64,000 bases of DNA from Clostridiales bacterium CHKCI001 (GTDB taxonomy: Bacteria > Bacillota > Clostridia > Lachnospirales > Lachnospiraceae). The DNA lies in assembly GCA_900045905.1 (NCBI GenBank), contig FCNS01000008.1, positions 124,001 through 188,000 of the forward strand, written 5' to 3'. The position numbers and the translations under genes are program-made. Positions 8,745-16,876 of the stretch are shown here, piece by piece (positions within the stretch are counted from its first letter, which is position 1; every line of letters begins with the position of its first letter). Under the pieces are notes generated by a model. It was given only the letters and a program-made list of their open reading frames with translations. It was not told the DNA's origin and made no database searches.

Positions 8745-10136
8745 TTATTGCAGCGTGATTTCCAGTTCCTGACAATATCGTTCAATAGCAACAATTAATT
8801 CTTCATCTGAAATAACTGTCACACGACCATCTTCGTACTGTTCATCTACCCATTTTTTTAATTTTACAACTAATTCACTATTTTTGTCAACCTTATGTTC
8901 TTCACTCAAGCGATAATAATTGTTAATCCAATGAGCAATTCCTGCAAGTCCAGACGTGTTTGAAACAGCTACCAATGGTGGACGCTTTAAGAATTTTTCT
9001 GTATCAAAAATATTATAGATTTCTTGATTTTTTAACAAACCATCTGCATGAATACCTGCACGTGTAACATTGAAATTCTTTCCAACAAATGGTGTACGTT
9101 CTGGAATTTTTTCTCCAATTTCTTTTTCAAAATACTCAGCAAGATCTGTAATAACCGTTGTATCCATCCCATCCAGACTGCCTTTAAGCTGAGCATATTC
9201 AAATACCATAGCCTCCAACGGTGTATTTCCTGTACGCTCTCCAATTCCAAATAATGACGTATTTACACCACTGCATCCATAGAGCCAAGCAGTTGTAGAA
9301 TTTGTAACTGCTTTATAAAAATCATTATGTCCATGCCATTCCAAATTTTCGCTGGATACACCTGCATGCATCGTTAATCCATAGATAATACCCTGTACTG
9401 CACGAGGCATCACTGCACCAGAAAAATTAACTCCATATCCCATTGTATCACAGGCACGAATCTTAACTGGAATTTTATATTGCTCTTGAAGCCGCATTAA
9501 TTCTAAACAGAATGGAATCACAAATCCAAACATATCCGAACGCGTAATGTCTTCTAAATGGCATCTTGGGCTAATTCCAAACTCCAGACATTCACGTACA
9601 ATATGAAGATAATGAAACATTGCCTGCTGACGTGTCATTTTCATTTTATAGAAAATATGATAATCGGAACAGCTGACAAGAATTCCTGTCTCTTTTAGTC
9701 CAATTTCTTTTACTAATTGGAAATCTTTGCGATTTGCACGAATCCAGCTTGTTACTTCTGGAAATTTATATCCACGCTCTAGACATTTGTAGACTGCATC
9801 TCTATCTTTCTTTGTGTAGAGAAAAAATTCGCTTGCACGAATAATTCCATTTGGGCCACCCAAACGATGCAAATAATCATAAATCGTTACAATCTGTTCC
9901 GTTGTATAAGGTGCTCTCGATTGCTGTCCATCACGAAACGTTGTATCCGTAATCCAAATATGCTCTGGCATATTATGCGGTACAATACGATTATTAAATG
10001 CAATTTTGGGTACTTCATCATACGGAAATAAATTCCGAAACGTATTTGGTTCCTCTACATCTGCTAAACGATAGATATGTTCTTCTAATTCTAGTAAATT
10101 AGTGTGTTTATTCATAATAACTGATCGATTATCCAT
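8745..10136 (-). CDS. Re-type citrate synthase candidate (HMGL-like, homocitrate/isopropylmalate synthase superfamily)
   Basis: A 463-residue TIM-barrel enzyme of the DRE-metallolyase superfamily. DTTFRDGQQSRAPYT (about residues 64-78) holds the Arg-Asp catalytic pair and metal Asp, and LEWHGHNDF (about 258) holds the metal-binding His-x-His. Proteins of this length and sequence style (opening with FPYDEVPKIAFNNR) form the clade containing the Re-citrate synthase of Clostridium kluyveri and Desulfovibrio, which condenses acetyl-CoA with oxaloacetate on the re face. Databases often mislabel it isopropylmalate or homocitrate synthase. No leu or lys genes lie nearby, and isocitrate dehydrogenase is 8 kb away, which favours the citrate assignment. 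An Si-type citrate synthase also exists at 50.3 kb. The start at 10136 has only a weak AAAGG-like site. Confidence 0.78.
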   Translation of the reverse strand: MDNRSVIMNKHTNLLELEEHIYRLADVEEPNTFRNLFPYDEVPKIAFNNRIVPHNMPEHIWITDTTFRDGQQSRAPYTTEQIVTIYDYLHRLGGPNGIIRASEFFLYTKKDRDAVYKCLERGYKFPEVTSWIRANRKDFQLVKEIGLKETGILVSCSDYHIFYKMKMTRQQAMFHYLHIVRECLEFGISPRCHLEDITRSDMFGFVIPFCLELMRLQEQYKIPVKIRACDTMGYGVNFSGAVMPRAVQGIIYGLTMHAGVSSENLEWHGHNDFYKAVTNSTTAWLYGCSGVNTSLFGIGERTGNTPLEAMVFEYAQLKGSLDGMDTTVITDLAEYFEKEIGEKIPERTPFVGKNFNVTRAGIHADGLLKNQEIYNIFDTEKFLKRPPLVAVSNTSGLAGIAHWINNYYRLSEEHKVDKNSELVVKLKKWVDEQYEDGRVTVISDEELIVAIERYCQELEITLQ

Positions 10137-10196
10137 ATGTACACCAAGCCTTTCTCATGAATTATCGTCCTATGAATGACCATCCATCGAACTATT

Positions 10197-10230
10197 GTAT
10201 TATTGTATACAATAATACTAATTTCGTCAA
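10197..10230 (-). promoter_or_regulatory. promoter with overlapping 22-bp GntR-type operator
   Basis: -35 TTGACG (10230-10225), 17-bp spacer, -10 TACAAT (10207-10202). A perfect 22-bp palindrome (10197-10218, core TTGTATACAA) covers the -10 box and half the spacer. Binding there would exclude RNA polymerase. The core matches known sites of FCD-type GntR proteins, and such a gene is the second cistron of this operon. Confidence 0.82.
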
Positions 10231-10274
10231 GAGGCTTTTTTAAAATATTTCTGGTACTTCAAGCATATGACCTT

Positions 10275-11024
10275 TTAAAAATAATCATCTTTTAACAAAT
10301 TTACTATAGAGATTTGCCCCCATCCCTGATGATTTTGTGGCAGCAGTAAATCTTTTGCAGTACGTTTTAACCGTAATTTTACCTCTTTATTACTCAATTC
10401 AGGATATTTTTCTAACAACAAAGCAATCGCTCCTGAAACGATCGGAGTAGACATTGATGTACCACTTTTCATCGTATACGGTGTGGCTAATCTTTGGTTC
10501 ATTGCATTTGCGGCTATTATATTTGTTCCAGGTGCTACAATTTCCGGTTTACATACACAGCTCTTTGTTGGTCCTTTGCCAGAATAATTTTTATACATGT
10601 TTCCATGTTGATCCACCATAACTGCATCATCACTTGAGCCAACGGTAATCGTTTTGGGACAAATGCCAGGTGTTGTTATTTTATTCCCCTCATTTCCCGC
10701 TGCAACACATACCACCATTCCTAAATCCCATAAACGATTAACCGCTTTTACCAGTTGAGAATCCTCCCCTGTCAGTCGCGTAGAAACTGCTCCAATGGAA
10801 ATATTAACAATGCGGACTCCATACTCACTCCAATTTTTCTCCAACCAGCTAATTCCAGCTAACATATGACTCAATTTACCATTTCCCTTATCATCTAAAA
10901 CTTTTAGAACAACAAGCTTTACATTTGGTGCAATTCCCTTTATCTTTCCTCCTGACAAAGAGCCATCTCCCGCTAAAATACCTGCTACATGGGTACCATA
11001 CCCAATATTTCCAATGAAATGCAT
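10275..11024 (-). pseudogene. 5'-truncated subtilisin-like (S8) serine protease
   Basis: The 249-residue frame begins at the histidine motif of an S8 peptidase (GYGTHVAGILAG, His at about residue 12) and continues through the oxyanion Asn (AAGNEG) and the nucleophile motif SGTSMSTP to a normal C terminus. The N-terminal part with the catalytic Asp (usual form DTG or DSG) is absent. The 43 bases to the next gene cannot hold it, an in-frame TAA lies about seven codons upstream, and there is no ribosome binding site. The transcription terminator of the upstream operon sits immediately before the first ATG. The rest of the frame is undamaged, so the truncation looks recent or the fragment is maintained. 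It is probably inactive as a protease. Confidence 0.75.
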
Positions 11025-11026
11025 GG

Positions 11027-11063
11027 AAAACAGGCATGGACAACTTATTTATACCCACGTCTG
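11027..11063 (-). terminator. terminator of the sortase operon
   Basis: Imperfect 12-bp stem, 11063-11052 with 11042-11031, followed by TTTT, four bases after the stop of the membrane-protein gene. A very similar hairpin ends the dUTPase gene. Confidence 0.65.
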
Positions 11064-11067
11064 AATA

Positions 11068-11934
11068 TTATCTATATTTTCTTTTTTTAAGACGTTCCTT
11101 CATAAGCTTTACTACAATCATAAGGAAAACGGAACTTCCCAACAATCCAATTCCAATCCATATAAAGGATAACAGAGAGGCTTTAATATATTCCATGCAG
11201 AAATTATAGAGATAAACTGGTCGAATTCCCAACCCCTCATAAGTTTTTCGAATTAATAAATAGGCAGGAACTGCTACTGTCATTAAAGCTGCTGCTAATA
11301 CTGCATATATAATATATCTCAAGCTCCGATGTTTCCAACGTTGTAATAACAGAAGGAAAAGAATGCATACTATTCCCATTACAGCTGCAGCAATCATAAT
11401 CATTGTAAGTAATGGCTCCATCTTTGTACATATTCCAGCAAATTCTTTTATATATGGAAATTTTATAATATCTGGATATTTCTCTATAATATTAGAAATA
11501 AACCTTCGCGCATGTTCCTGTGTTCCAGCGTCTTCTTGTCTTTCCATATTCTCAAACTGATCCATAATATTCTTATACATAGCATCTTCAATCTCTGCTG
11601 TCTCAATTCCGTATTCTACATCATCAAAGCAGGCTTGGATATAACCATTTACATCATTATGTACCTTTTCAATTGGTATTGTTTCATCAATTAGATTAAG
11701 CTCCAGGCCAGTCGGAACAATTTCATAACTTATTTGTTTATACACTTCTTGTTGAACTTCGCTATAAAAATCTACTTTATCTAAATATTCAAATATCAAT
11801 TCTTTATTAAAAAAGCCAATTCTGATTGCTGCTAAAATCGAGACAATTGTAAGAACCACAGAGAGCAAAAAACTAAACAAAACGCAAAATATTATTTTTC
11901 CTATGTTTTTCTCTCTTTTAGAATTACCTCTCAT
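11068..11934 (-). CDS. membrane protein of the sortase operon
   Basis: Unrecognised protein of 288 residues. A basic start is followed by one helix (about 10-35), an extracytoplasmic domain of about 130 residues with many charged residues, then three helices (about 168-195, 205-225 and 250-275) and a basic tail. The ATG at 11934 overlaps the sortase stop as ATGA and has GGGAGG seven bases upstream, so it is preferred to the ATG at 11949. Tight coupling to the sortase suggests a role in displaying or processing the same surface protein. No catalytic motif was recognised. Confidence 0.75.
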   Translation of the reverse strand: MRGNSKREKNIGKIIFCVLFSFLLSVVLTIVSILAAIRIGFFNKELIFEYLDKVDFYSEVQQEVYKQISYEIVPTGLELNLIDETIPIEKVHNDVNGYIQACFDDVEYGIETAEIEDAMYKNIMDQFENMERQEDAGTQEHARRFISNIIEKYPDIIKFPYIKEFAGICTKMEPLLTMIMIAAAVMGIVCILFLLLLQRWKHRSLRYIIYAVLAAALMTVAVPAYLLIRKTYEGLGIRPVYLYNFCMEYIKASLLSFIWIGIGLLGSSVFLMIVVKLMKERLKKRKYR

Positions 11935-12626
11935 TTGGTTTCCTCCCATTCTACATCTGGTCCAGAAATTTTATCTGCATATACAAAATAGCGTTGTGTT
12001 TTTTCATAGACAGTTGGATAAAATGGATAGCATGTATACAACACTAGTTCTTCCTTTTCTCCATCTAAATGAGATGCCTCCTGCTGTTTTGCTTCTTCTA
12101 CTACTTGAATATCCGTAACTTTATACTGATATATTCCATAAAATGTCTTAAATGTAATAATATCATCCTGTTGTATTTTTTCTAACTCAGCAAAATATAA
12201 GTTATCATGACCAGCAATTAATATGGTGCTTCCAAAACCAGGCAAAAAACTCCCAAGATATTTTCCTGCTCCATTCATAAGGATCTGATCACTATCCCCA
12301 TTATACACAGGAGCACTCAGACCAATTCGATCACAAGTTAACTCTCCAAATTTTGTTCCACTATAGGGAAAATCAATCTCTTCAACTGGTATTTTTTCAC
12401 CTTCTTTTGGCTGTTTTACAGTAACTTCTCCCTCATAATATGATTTCACTTCATCTGTATCTTGTCCTGATGTTGAAATTACAAGGCTTCCTGCTGCAAT
12501 TACTGTATTAATCACAGGAGAAAGAGTCACTGCTACAATTGCATAACCAAGAATGGCAAAAAATAATGGCATATAGAAATATGCCATTATTTTATTAATT
12601 TTACGTTTACGTTTATTTTTACGCAT
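11931..12626 (-). CDS. sortase (class D-like)
   Basis: A 231-residue membrane-anchored transpeptidase. A basic N terminus and one helix (about 14-50) precede the beta-barrel domain with catalytic H140 (AGHDN), C199 (LYTCYPF) and R212 (QRYFVY). The single N-terminal anchor and the LYTC context fit class D sortases. The adjacent upstream gene encodes a secreted protein with a C-terminal sorting-type signal, so this is probably a dedicated sortase-substrate pair. Its stop overlaps the start of the next membrane-protein gene, and its start is two bases from the substrate gene. Confidence 0.87.
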   Translation of the reverse strand: MRKNKRKRKINKIMAYFYMPLFFAILGYAIVAVTLSPVINTVIAAGSLVISTSGQDTDEVKSYYEGEVTVKQPKEGEKIPVEEIDFPYSGTKFGELTCDRIGLSAPVYNGDSDQILMNGAGKYLGSFLPGFGSTILIAGHDNLYFAELEKIQQDDIITFKTFYGIYQYKVTDIQVVEEAKQQEASHLDGEKEELVLYTCYPFYPTVYEKTQRYFVYADKISGPDVEWEETK

Positions 12627-12628
12627 AA

Positions 12629-13198
12629 TTAGGCAACCTTAAAAAATTTCTTCTTTTTTGCTGCGATACCAGCACCTACCATTACAACTGCTAAAGCACC
12701 AATTGCAGCTGCTGTTCCTTGGTAAGAATCTCCAGTATTTTTAATAACGCCTGCTGCTAATTTATCGAAGATAATATTTCCATGTGTATCTTTAAATATA
12801 ATATTCTTTGTGGAAGCATCATATTCGCCTGTGTATCCTACAACCTGTGCAGCCTCTTTAATTAACTCTAAAATTGCACTTCTTGTGGAGTGCTTCAATG
12901 TCCATACTGTCAATCCACCATCTTCTTGAGCTAATGAATATGCCTTTCTAATAATCGCTACAATTCGATTTGACTGCTCTGCCGTCATATCTACATCATC
13001 TGCAATCATAGCTTGCCTAGCCAACTGAATATACTCAGGATTAATTTGAAGATGAACTCCTCTTACATCAAGTCCCTCTTCAAAAACTGCAATGACTGCT
13101 TTTTCATATTCATTATATGTTGTCGCTGCCATTGCTGTCCCAGAAAAAGACAATAACATTAACATACTTAATACTAGAGCTATAATTTTCTTTTTCAT
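12629..13198 (-). CDS. secreted sortase substrate with an atypical NTGDS sorting signal
   Basis: Unrecognised surface protein of 189 residues. It has a signal peptide (KKKIIALVLSMLMLLSFSG, cleavage near AMAATT) and a mainly helical body. The C terminus has the order of a cell-wall sorting signal: IKNTGDS, a hydrophobic stretch of about 18 residues, then KKKKFFKVA. The usual LPxTG Leu and Pro are missing. The ATG at 13198 has AAAGGAG five to six bases upstream and is preferred to the ATG at 13222. It is first in a three-gene operon with the sortase and a membrane protein, and has its own promoter. Confidence 0.78.
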   Translation of the reverse strand: MKKKIIALVLSMLMLLSFSGTAMAATTYNEYEKAVIAVFEEGLDVRGVHLQINPEYIQLARQAMIADDVDMTAEQSNRIVAIIRKAYSLAQEDGGLTVWTLKHSTRSAILELIKEAAQVVGYTGEYDASTKNIIFKDTHGNIIFDKLAAGVIKNTGDSYQGTAAAIGALAVVMVGAGIAAKKKKFFKVA

Positions 13199-13263
13199 TT
13201 TTTCTCCTTTCGTAGATCTCACAATTTTTCCTAACCTTCATTTTATTCAGGTTATCTAACTTG

Positions 13264-13291
13264 ATTATACCATCAAAAAAATTTAAATCAA
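13264..13291 (-). promoter_or_regulatory. promoter of the sortase operon
   Basis: -35 TTGATT (13291-13286), 16-bp spacer, -10 TATAAT (13269-13264), about 66 bases before the chosen start. Confidence 0.65.
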
Positions 13292-13332
13292 GTTCTTTAT
13301 TTATACAATTCTAATATTCTACAAAATCTGCA

Positions 13333-14037
13333 TTATTTGTATGGAGAAGCGCTTTTTCCATAGTATCTCCCATAGTGCCCACTGTAATATTTCCCATATG
13401 CACTCTTTTTCATCTCAACTCTATTTAAAACGGCTCCAAGTATTTTACAACCACTTTTCTCGAACTGCTCCTTTACTCCCTGAGCAAAACTATATTTAAT
13501 CCGATCTGCCGCTACAACCAAAATCGCTCCATCACAAAAACCTGCAACTACTGCACTATCAATTACACTTCCTAAAGGAGGAGAGTCAATAATAATATAA
13601 TCATATACATCTCGAAGATTCTCTAATAAAACCTGAATTTGTTTTCCTCCTAAAAGTTCTGCTGGATTTGGAGGAACAGGCCCTGAAAAAATCATATGAA
13701 GATTTTCTGTTGTCGTTGCACACAATACTTGTTCTAATGTAGCCAGACCAGACAATAACTCACTTAATCCTTTTACTTCACTTCCAATATGATACTTAGC
13801 CGCCATAACAGATTTCCTTAAATCAGCATCAATCAATAACACTTTCTTTCCCATCTGAGCCATAGAAATTGCAGTTTCCACAGAAACCGAGCTTTTTCCT
13901 TCACTTGGTTGACAACTTGTAACAATAATTACTTTGATATCTGAACCACAAAAAAGAATATTCGTACGAAGTGCCTTAAACGCCTCATTTACTTGATAAT
14001 TATCACTATATTTACTAGTAACATCTACTTTTTGCAT
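13333..14037 (-). CDS. CpsD/YwqD-type bacterial tyrosine kinase
   Basis: A 234-residue cytoplasmic BY-kinase. Walker A PSEGKSS (44-50), Walker A' VLLIDADLR (66-74) and Walker B YIIIDSPP (147-154) are followed by a C-terminal tyrosine cluster (AYGKYYSGHYGRYYGK) that is autophosphorylated in this family. In Firmicutes the kinase needs a separate membrane activator, encoded directly upstream with a two-base gap. The unit normally controls capsule or exopolysaccharide chain length, but no glycosyltransferase, flippase or polymerase genes are beside it. Confidence 0.9.
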   Translation of the reverse strand: MQKVDVTSKYSDNYQVNEAFKALRTNILFCGSDIKVIIVTSCQPSEGKSSVSVETAISMAQMGKKVLLIDADLRKSVMAAKYHIGSEVKGLSELLSGLATLEQVLCATTTENLHMIFSGPVPPNPAELLGGKQIQVLLENLRDVYDYIIIDSPPLGSVIDSAVVAGFCDGAILVVAADRIKYSFAQGVKEQFEKSGCKILGAVLNRVEMKKSAYGKYYSGHYGRYYGKSASPYK

Positions 14038-14039
14038 GT

Positions 14040-14765
14040 TTATTTTACACCCTTTCTACGTGTTTTCTTTTTTTCATCTGATACCTCTGGAATCACTCCA
14101 AGTACACTAAGTCCCAGATATTTTTCAATATCTTCTCCTGTATGAATTTTATCATCTAAAAGATACATAACTATAACAATTGCCGACGTAATCACAATTC
14201 CTATTAAAACTCCGATTAAAACATTCTTTTTATAACTAGGGCTTACTGGAGTGCTATTCAATGTTCCTTCATCCACAAGGTTGACTGCCTCAATATCCAT
14301 AATGCTTTTTATCTTTTCTGAAGATATTTCGATTACTTTATCCACAATTGCTTTTGCCATCAATGGATCTGGATCTGTAACTGTAATCTGTAAAATACGT
14401 GTATCCGTCCGATTTGTTACTGTAATCTTATTTTTAAGACTCCCAAACGTAAGTCCCTCATAATCAATTTGTTCGATTACTTCATCTAGAACCGTATGAC
14501 TTATAATGAGTTCCTCAAAATCACTGGTCAGCTGTGCTGACATATTTAAATCTCCTGTTGTTACTTGCTGATTTGAATTAGAACGTGTTAAAATATATAC
14601 GGTTCCATCTGACGCATACTGTGGAGTTATCATCACAGAAGTATAGAAATATGCCGCAATACCTAATACAATACCAGAAAGAAGTATCATCCATAATTTT
14701 CCCCAAAAAACAAAAAATAGCTCTTTTAAATCAACTTCAATTTCATCGTTCTTTATTTCCTGCAT
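14040..14765 (-). CDS. Wzz/CpsC-type chain-length determinant and kinase activator
   Basis: A 241-residue membrane protein with two helices (about 25-45 and 178-200) flanking an extracytoplasmic domain, and a short cytoplasmic tail ending in KKKTRRKGVK. It has the Wzz fold seen in CpsC/YwqC, whose tail activates the tyrosine kinase. N-terminal VDLKELFFVFWGKLWMIL is typical of the family. The gene lies between the phosphatase and kinase genes with gaps of one and two bases, so the three are translated as one unit. Confidence 0.88.
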   Translation of the reverse strand: MQEIKNDEIEVDLKELFFVFWGKLWMILLSGIVLGIAAYFYTSVMITPQYASDGTVYILTRSNSNQQVTTGDLNMSAQLTSDFEELIISHTVLDEVIEQIDYEGLTFGSLKNKITVTNRTDTRILQITVTDPDPLMAKAIVDKVIEISSEKIKSIMDIEAVNLVDEGTLNSTPVSPSYKKNVLIGVLIGIVITSAIVIVMYLLDDKIHTGEDIEKYLGLSVLGVIPEVSDEKKKTRRKGVK

Positions 14766-14766
14766 T

Positions 14767-15504
14767 TTATAAATCTCCTACTTTTTTATCATACAAAATT
14801 TTTTCTGCATTTCTACAAAACAATTGCTCTGCATAATCACTACCATAGTGTTTTATAATAAATCGCACACATTCGTTCATATAAGGTGCTCTACGACTAT
14901 GGCTATGAGCATCGGTACAAATTACATGCACTAATTCATTTTTAAGAAGTTTTTTTACAAATTTCTTAGCCGCATTACCACTTCCCCCAAGCACCGATGA
15001 GGCATTTATTTGGATTAATACTCCCCTTTGTTTTATTTCTTCTGCTCGTTCCAATTTTCCTATTATTTCCATATAACGCTCAATATGTGCCAATATGGGA
15101 GTATATCCTCCACTCATTAGATTGTTAAGACCTTTCAGAATTTCTTGATACATCATTCCTGGTGCAAATTCTACTAATACATATCTGCTATTATTCAATG
15201 TTAGACAACTTCCGTTTCTCAAGTCTTCCATTATTCCTTGCCTGTAAAACAATTCGTTTCCCAAATAGATTTTCATATCATTACTTAATTGTCTTGCATA
15301 ACGTTGCAAGTATTTTTGATATTCTTTTGCTTTGTCAGGTCTTGGCTTCCATCTTTCAGGCATGTAATGTGGCGTTAAGCATATGGTACGAATTCCCTCT
15401 CTAAAAGCAATTTTTAACATTCGTACCGATTCTTCAAATGACTCTGCTCCATCATCCAGTCTTGGCAGCATATGACAATGAATATCTGCGCAATAATCCA
15501 GCAT
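14767..15504 (-). CDS. CpsB/YwqE-type tyrosine-protein phosphatase (PHP domain)
   Basis: A 245-residue metal-dependent phosphatase of the PHP family that removes phosphate from the CpsD tyrosine tail. The opening DIHCHMLPRLDDGAESFEES gives the first metal His pair, LTPHYMPER the next His, and ICTDAHSHSRRAPYM the C-terminal metal site. It is first in the cpsBCD order with AAGGAGG before the ATG. A plausible promoter (TTGAAA, 17 bases, TAATAT) lies about 40 bases upstream. Confidence 0.9.
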   Translation of the reverse strand: MLDYCADIHCHMLPRLDDGAESFEESVRMLKIAFREGIRTICLTPHYMPERWKPRPDKAKEYQKYLQRYARQLSNDMKIYLGNELFYRQGIMEDLRNGSCLTLNNSRYVLVEFAPGMMYQEILKGLNNLMSGGYTPILAHIERYMEIIGKLERAEEIKQRGVLIQINASSVLGGSGNAAKKFVKKLLKNELVHVICTDAHSHSRRAPYMNECVRFIIKHYGSDYAEQLFCRNAEKILYDKKVGDL

Positions 15505-15638
15505 AGCCTTCCTCCTTATGTTATTGCAGAATAATATCTTTATTATATTACAACAGTTTTATTTATATTTCAAGCACATCTTCCTTTTTTTCATCTACCA
15601 CCATTATTTTTCCTTACTTCAGATTTTATACTTTGTTG

Positions 15639-15667
15639 TTGATTTTTTTTTTAAAAAAAGTTACAAT
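15639..15667 (+). promoter_or_regulatory. promoter of the lipoprotein carboxypeptidase
   Basis: -35 TTGATT (15639-15644), a 17-bp spacer made of a T-run joined to an A-run, -10 TACAAT (15662-15667). The A/T tract should be strongly bent. Confidence 0.65.
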
Positions 15668-15705
15668 AGATTTTGTTAATACTTTTTATAGAAAGAAGGC
15701 TTATT

Positions 15706-16782
15706 ATGAGAGTAAAACATCTAACATTGCTTATTCTATCTTCCATATTTTTACTAACTGCATGTGGAAATGACTCCCAACTATATACTACTTCTAATGA
15801 ATCTGAGGAAACTCTCTCATCCGCTTCCTCTCTTACAGAAGAATCGGCCTCCGAACAACAGACGCCTGAATCAGAACGTTCATCAAAAAATAATTCAAAC
15901 TCTTCTTCTGATTCTGAAAAAGAAAGTTCTTCCAAAGATTCTAGCAGCGAGGCTCCAACGGCAGCTACCGCAGCCACTACTACAGATGGTCAAACACTTC
16001 CTGTAGAAGCACAAAGTGCCATATTATATAACTGTACAGACGGCATTATTCTCGCTTCAAAAAATGAAAAAAATCTTGTTTATCCTGGAAGTACAGCCAA
16101 ACTTATGACTGCTCTAATCGCCATTGAACATGTTCCATTGGACACCATTGTTACAGTTGGGGATGAATTGGATTTAGTAAAACCACATTCCAGCCTTGCA
16201 TACATTCAAAAAGGCCATCAATTGACTATGCAAATGCTCTTAGAGGGTTCCTTAATTCCTTCTGGCAATGATGCTTCTTATACCATTGCTGCTACAGTGG
16301 GACGTGTAATTGCGGAAGATGATACATTAAGCGCAGAAGAAGCTGTCGATACCTTTGTTCAAGCAATGAACGACAAAGCCCAAGAACTTGGAATGAGACA
16401 CTCCACATTTACAACTCCAGATGGTTTTGATGACTCAAAACAATTAGTAACTGCATCTGATATGGCCATACTTTCTGCTGAATTTATGAAACACAGCGAG
16501 TTACTTGAAATGACCCGCATTCACCGCATGGATGCTACCTTTGTTTCAGGTGAGACCGTTACCTGGACAAATACAAATCATTTGCTTGATCCAGAGAATG
16601 AATACTATATTTCCGATTGTATTGGCCTAAAAACTGGAAGTAGTGAGTACAGTGGGTATTGTATTATTAGTGGTTACGAGCACAATGGTAAGCAATATGC
16701 AATTATTGTTATGAATGGAGCACGAGATGGTAGATGGAACGACACTCATATTTTATATGATTATATGAAGACACTTTCTTAA
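15706..16782 (+). CDS. lipoprotein D-alanyl-D-alanine carboxypeptidase
   Basis: A 358-residue S11-family peptidase carried on a lipid anchor. The signal ends in LLTACGN, so Cys becomes acylated. A long Ser/Glu-rich linker (about 20-95) spaces the enzyme from the membrane. Catalytic motifs follow in order: S-T-A-K in YPGSTAKLMTALIA, S-G-N in IPSGNDASYTIA and K-T-G in LKTGSSEYSGYC. The ATG at 15706 follows GAAGG and begins a proper lipoprotein signal; an in-frame ATG at 15673 would precede it with unrelated residues. It is on the plus strand, divergent from cpsB. It differs from the 4-kb paralogue in anchor type and lacks the SH3-like domain. Confidence 0.9.
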   Translation: MRVKHLTLLILSSIFLLTACGNDSQLYTTSNESEETLSSASSLTEESASEQQTPESERSSKNNSNSSSDSEKESSSKDSSSEAPTAATAATTTDGQTLPVEAQSAILYNCTDGIILASKNEKNLVYPGSTAKLMTALIAIEHVPLDTIVTVGDELDLVKPHSSLAYIQKGHQLTMQMLLEGSLIPSGNDASYTIAATVGRVIAEDDTLSAEEAVDTFVQAMNDKAQELGMRHSTFTTPDGFDDSKQLVTASDMAILSAEFMKHSELLEMTRIHRMDATFVSGETVTWTNTNHLLDPENEYYISDCIGLKTGSSEYSGYCIISGYEHNGKQYAIIVMNGARDGRWNDTHILYDYMKTLS

Positions 16783-16796
16783 TCAACGATACATAG

Positions 16797-16832
16797 AGGG
16801 ACTGTTTTATACATAACAGTCCCTAGTTTTTA
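16797..16832 (+). terminator. terminator of the lipoprotein carboxypeptidase
   Basis: AGGGACTGTT (16797-16806) pairs perfectly with AACAGTCCCT (16815-16824), followed by a T-rich run. Confidence 0.8.
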
Positions 16833-16844
16833 TTATCGTGATAT

Positions 16845-16876
16845 GCAAAAAGAACCTTCATTGGAGGTTCTTTTTG
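16845..16876 (-). terminator. terminator of the UvrD-like helicase gene
   Basis: AAAAAGAACCT (16847-16857) pairs with AGGTTCTTTTT (16865-16875). It touches the helicase stop codon and has T residues in its distal arm on the minus strand. Confidence 0.75.

Noticed and set aside
15651-15977. 108-codon minus-strand frame over the lipoprotein carboxypeptidase linker
   Set aside because: Its Glu/Ser-rich product is the complement of the Ser/Glu-rich linker codons and it has no start signal.
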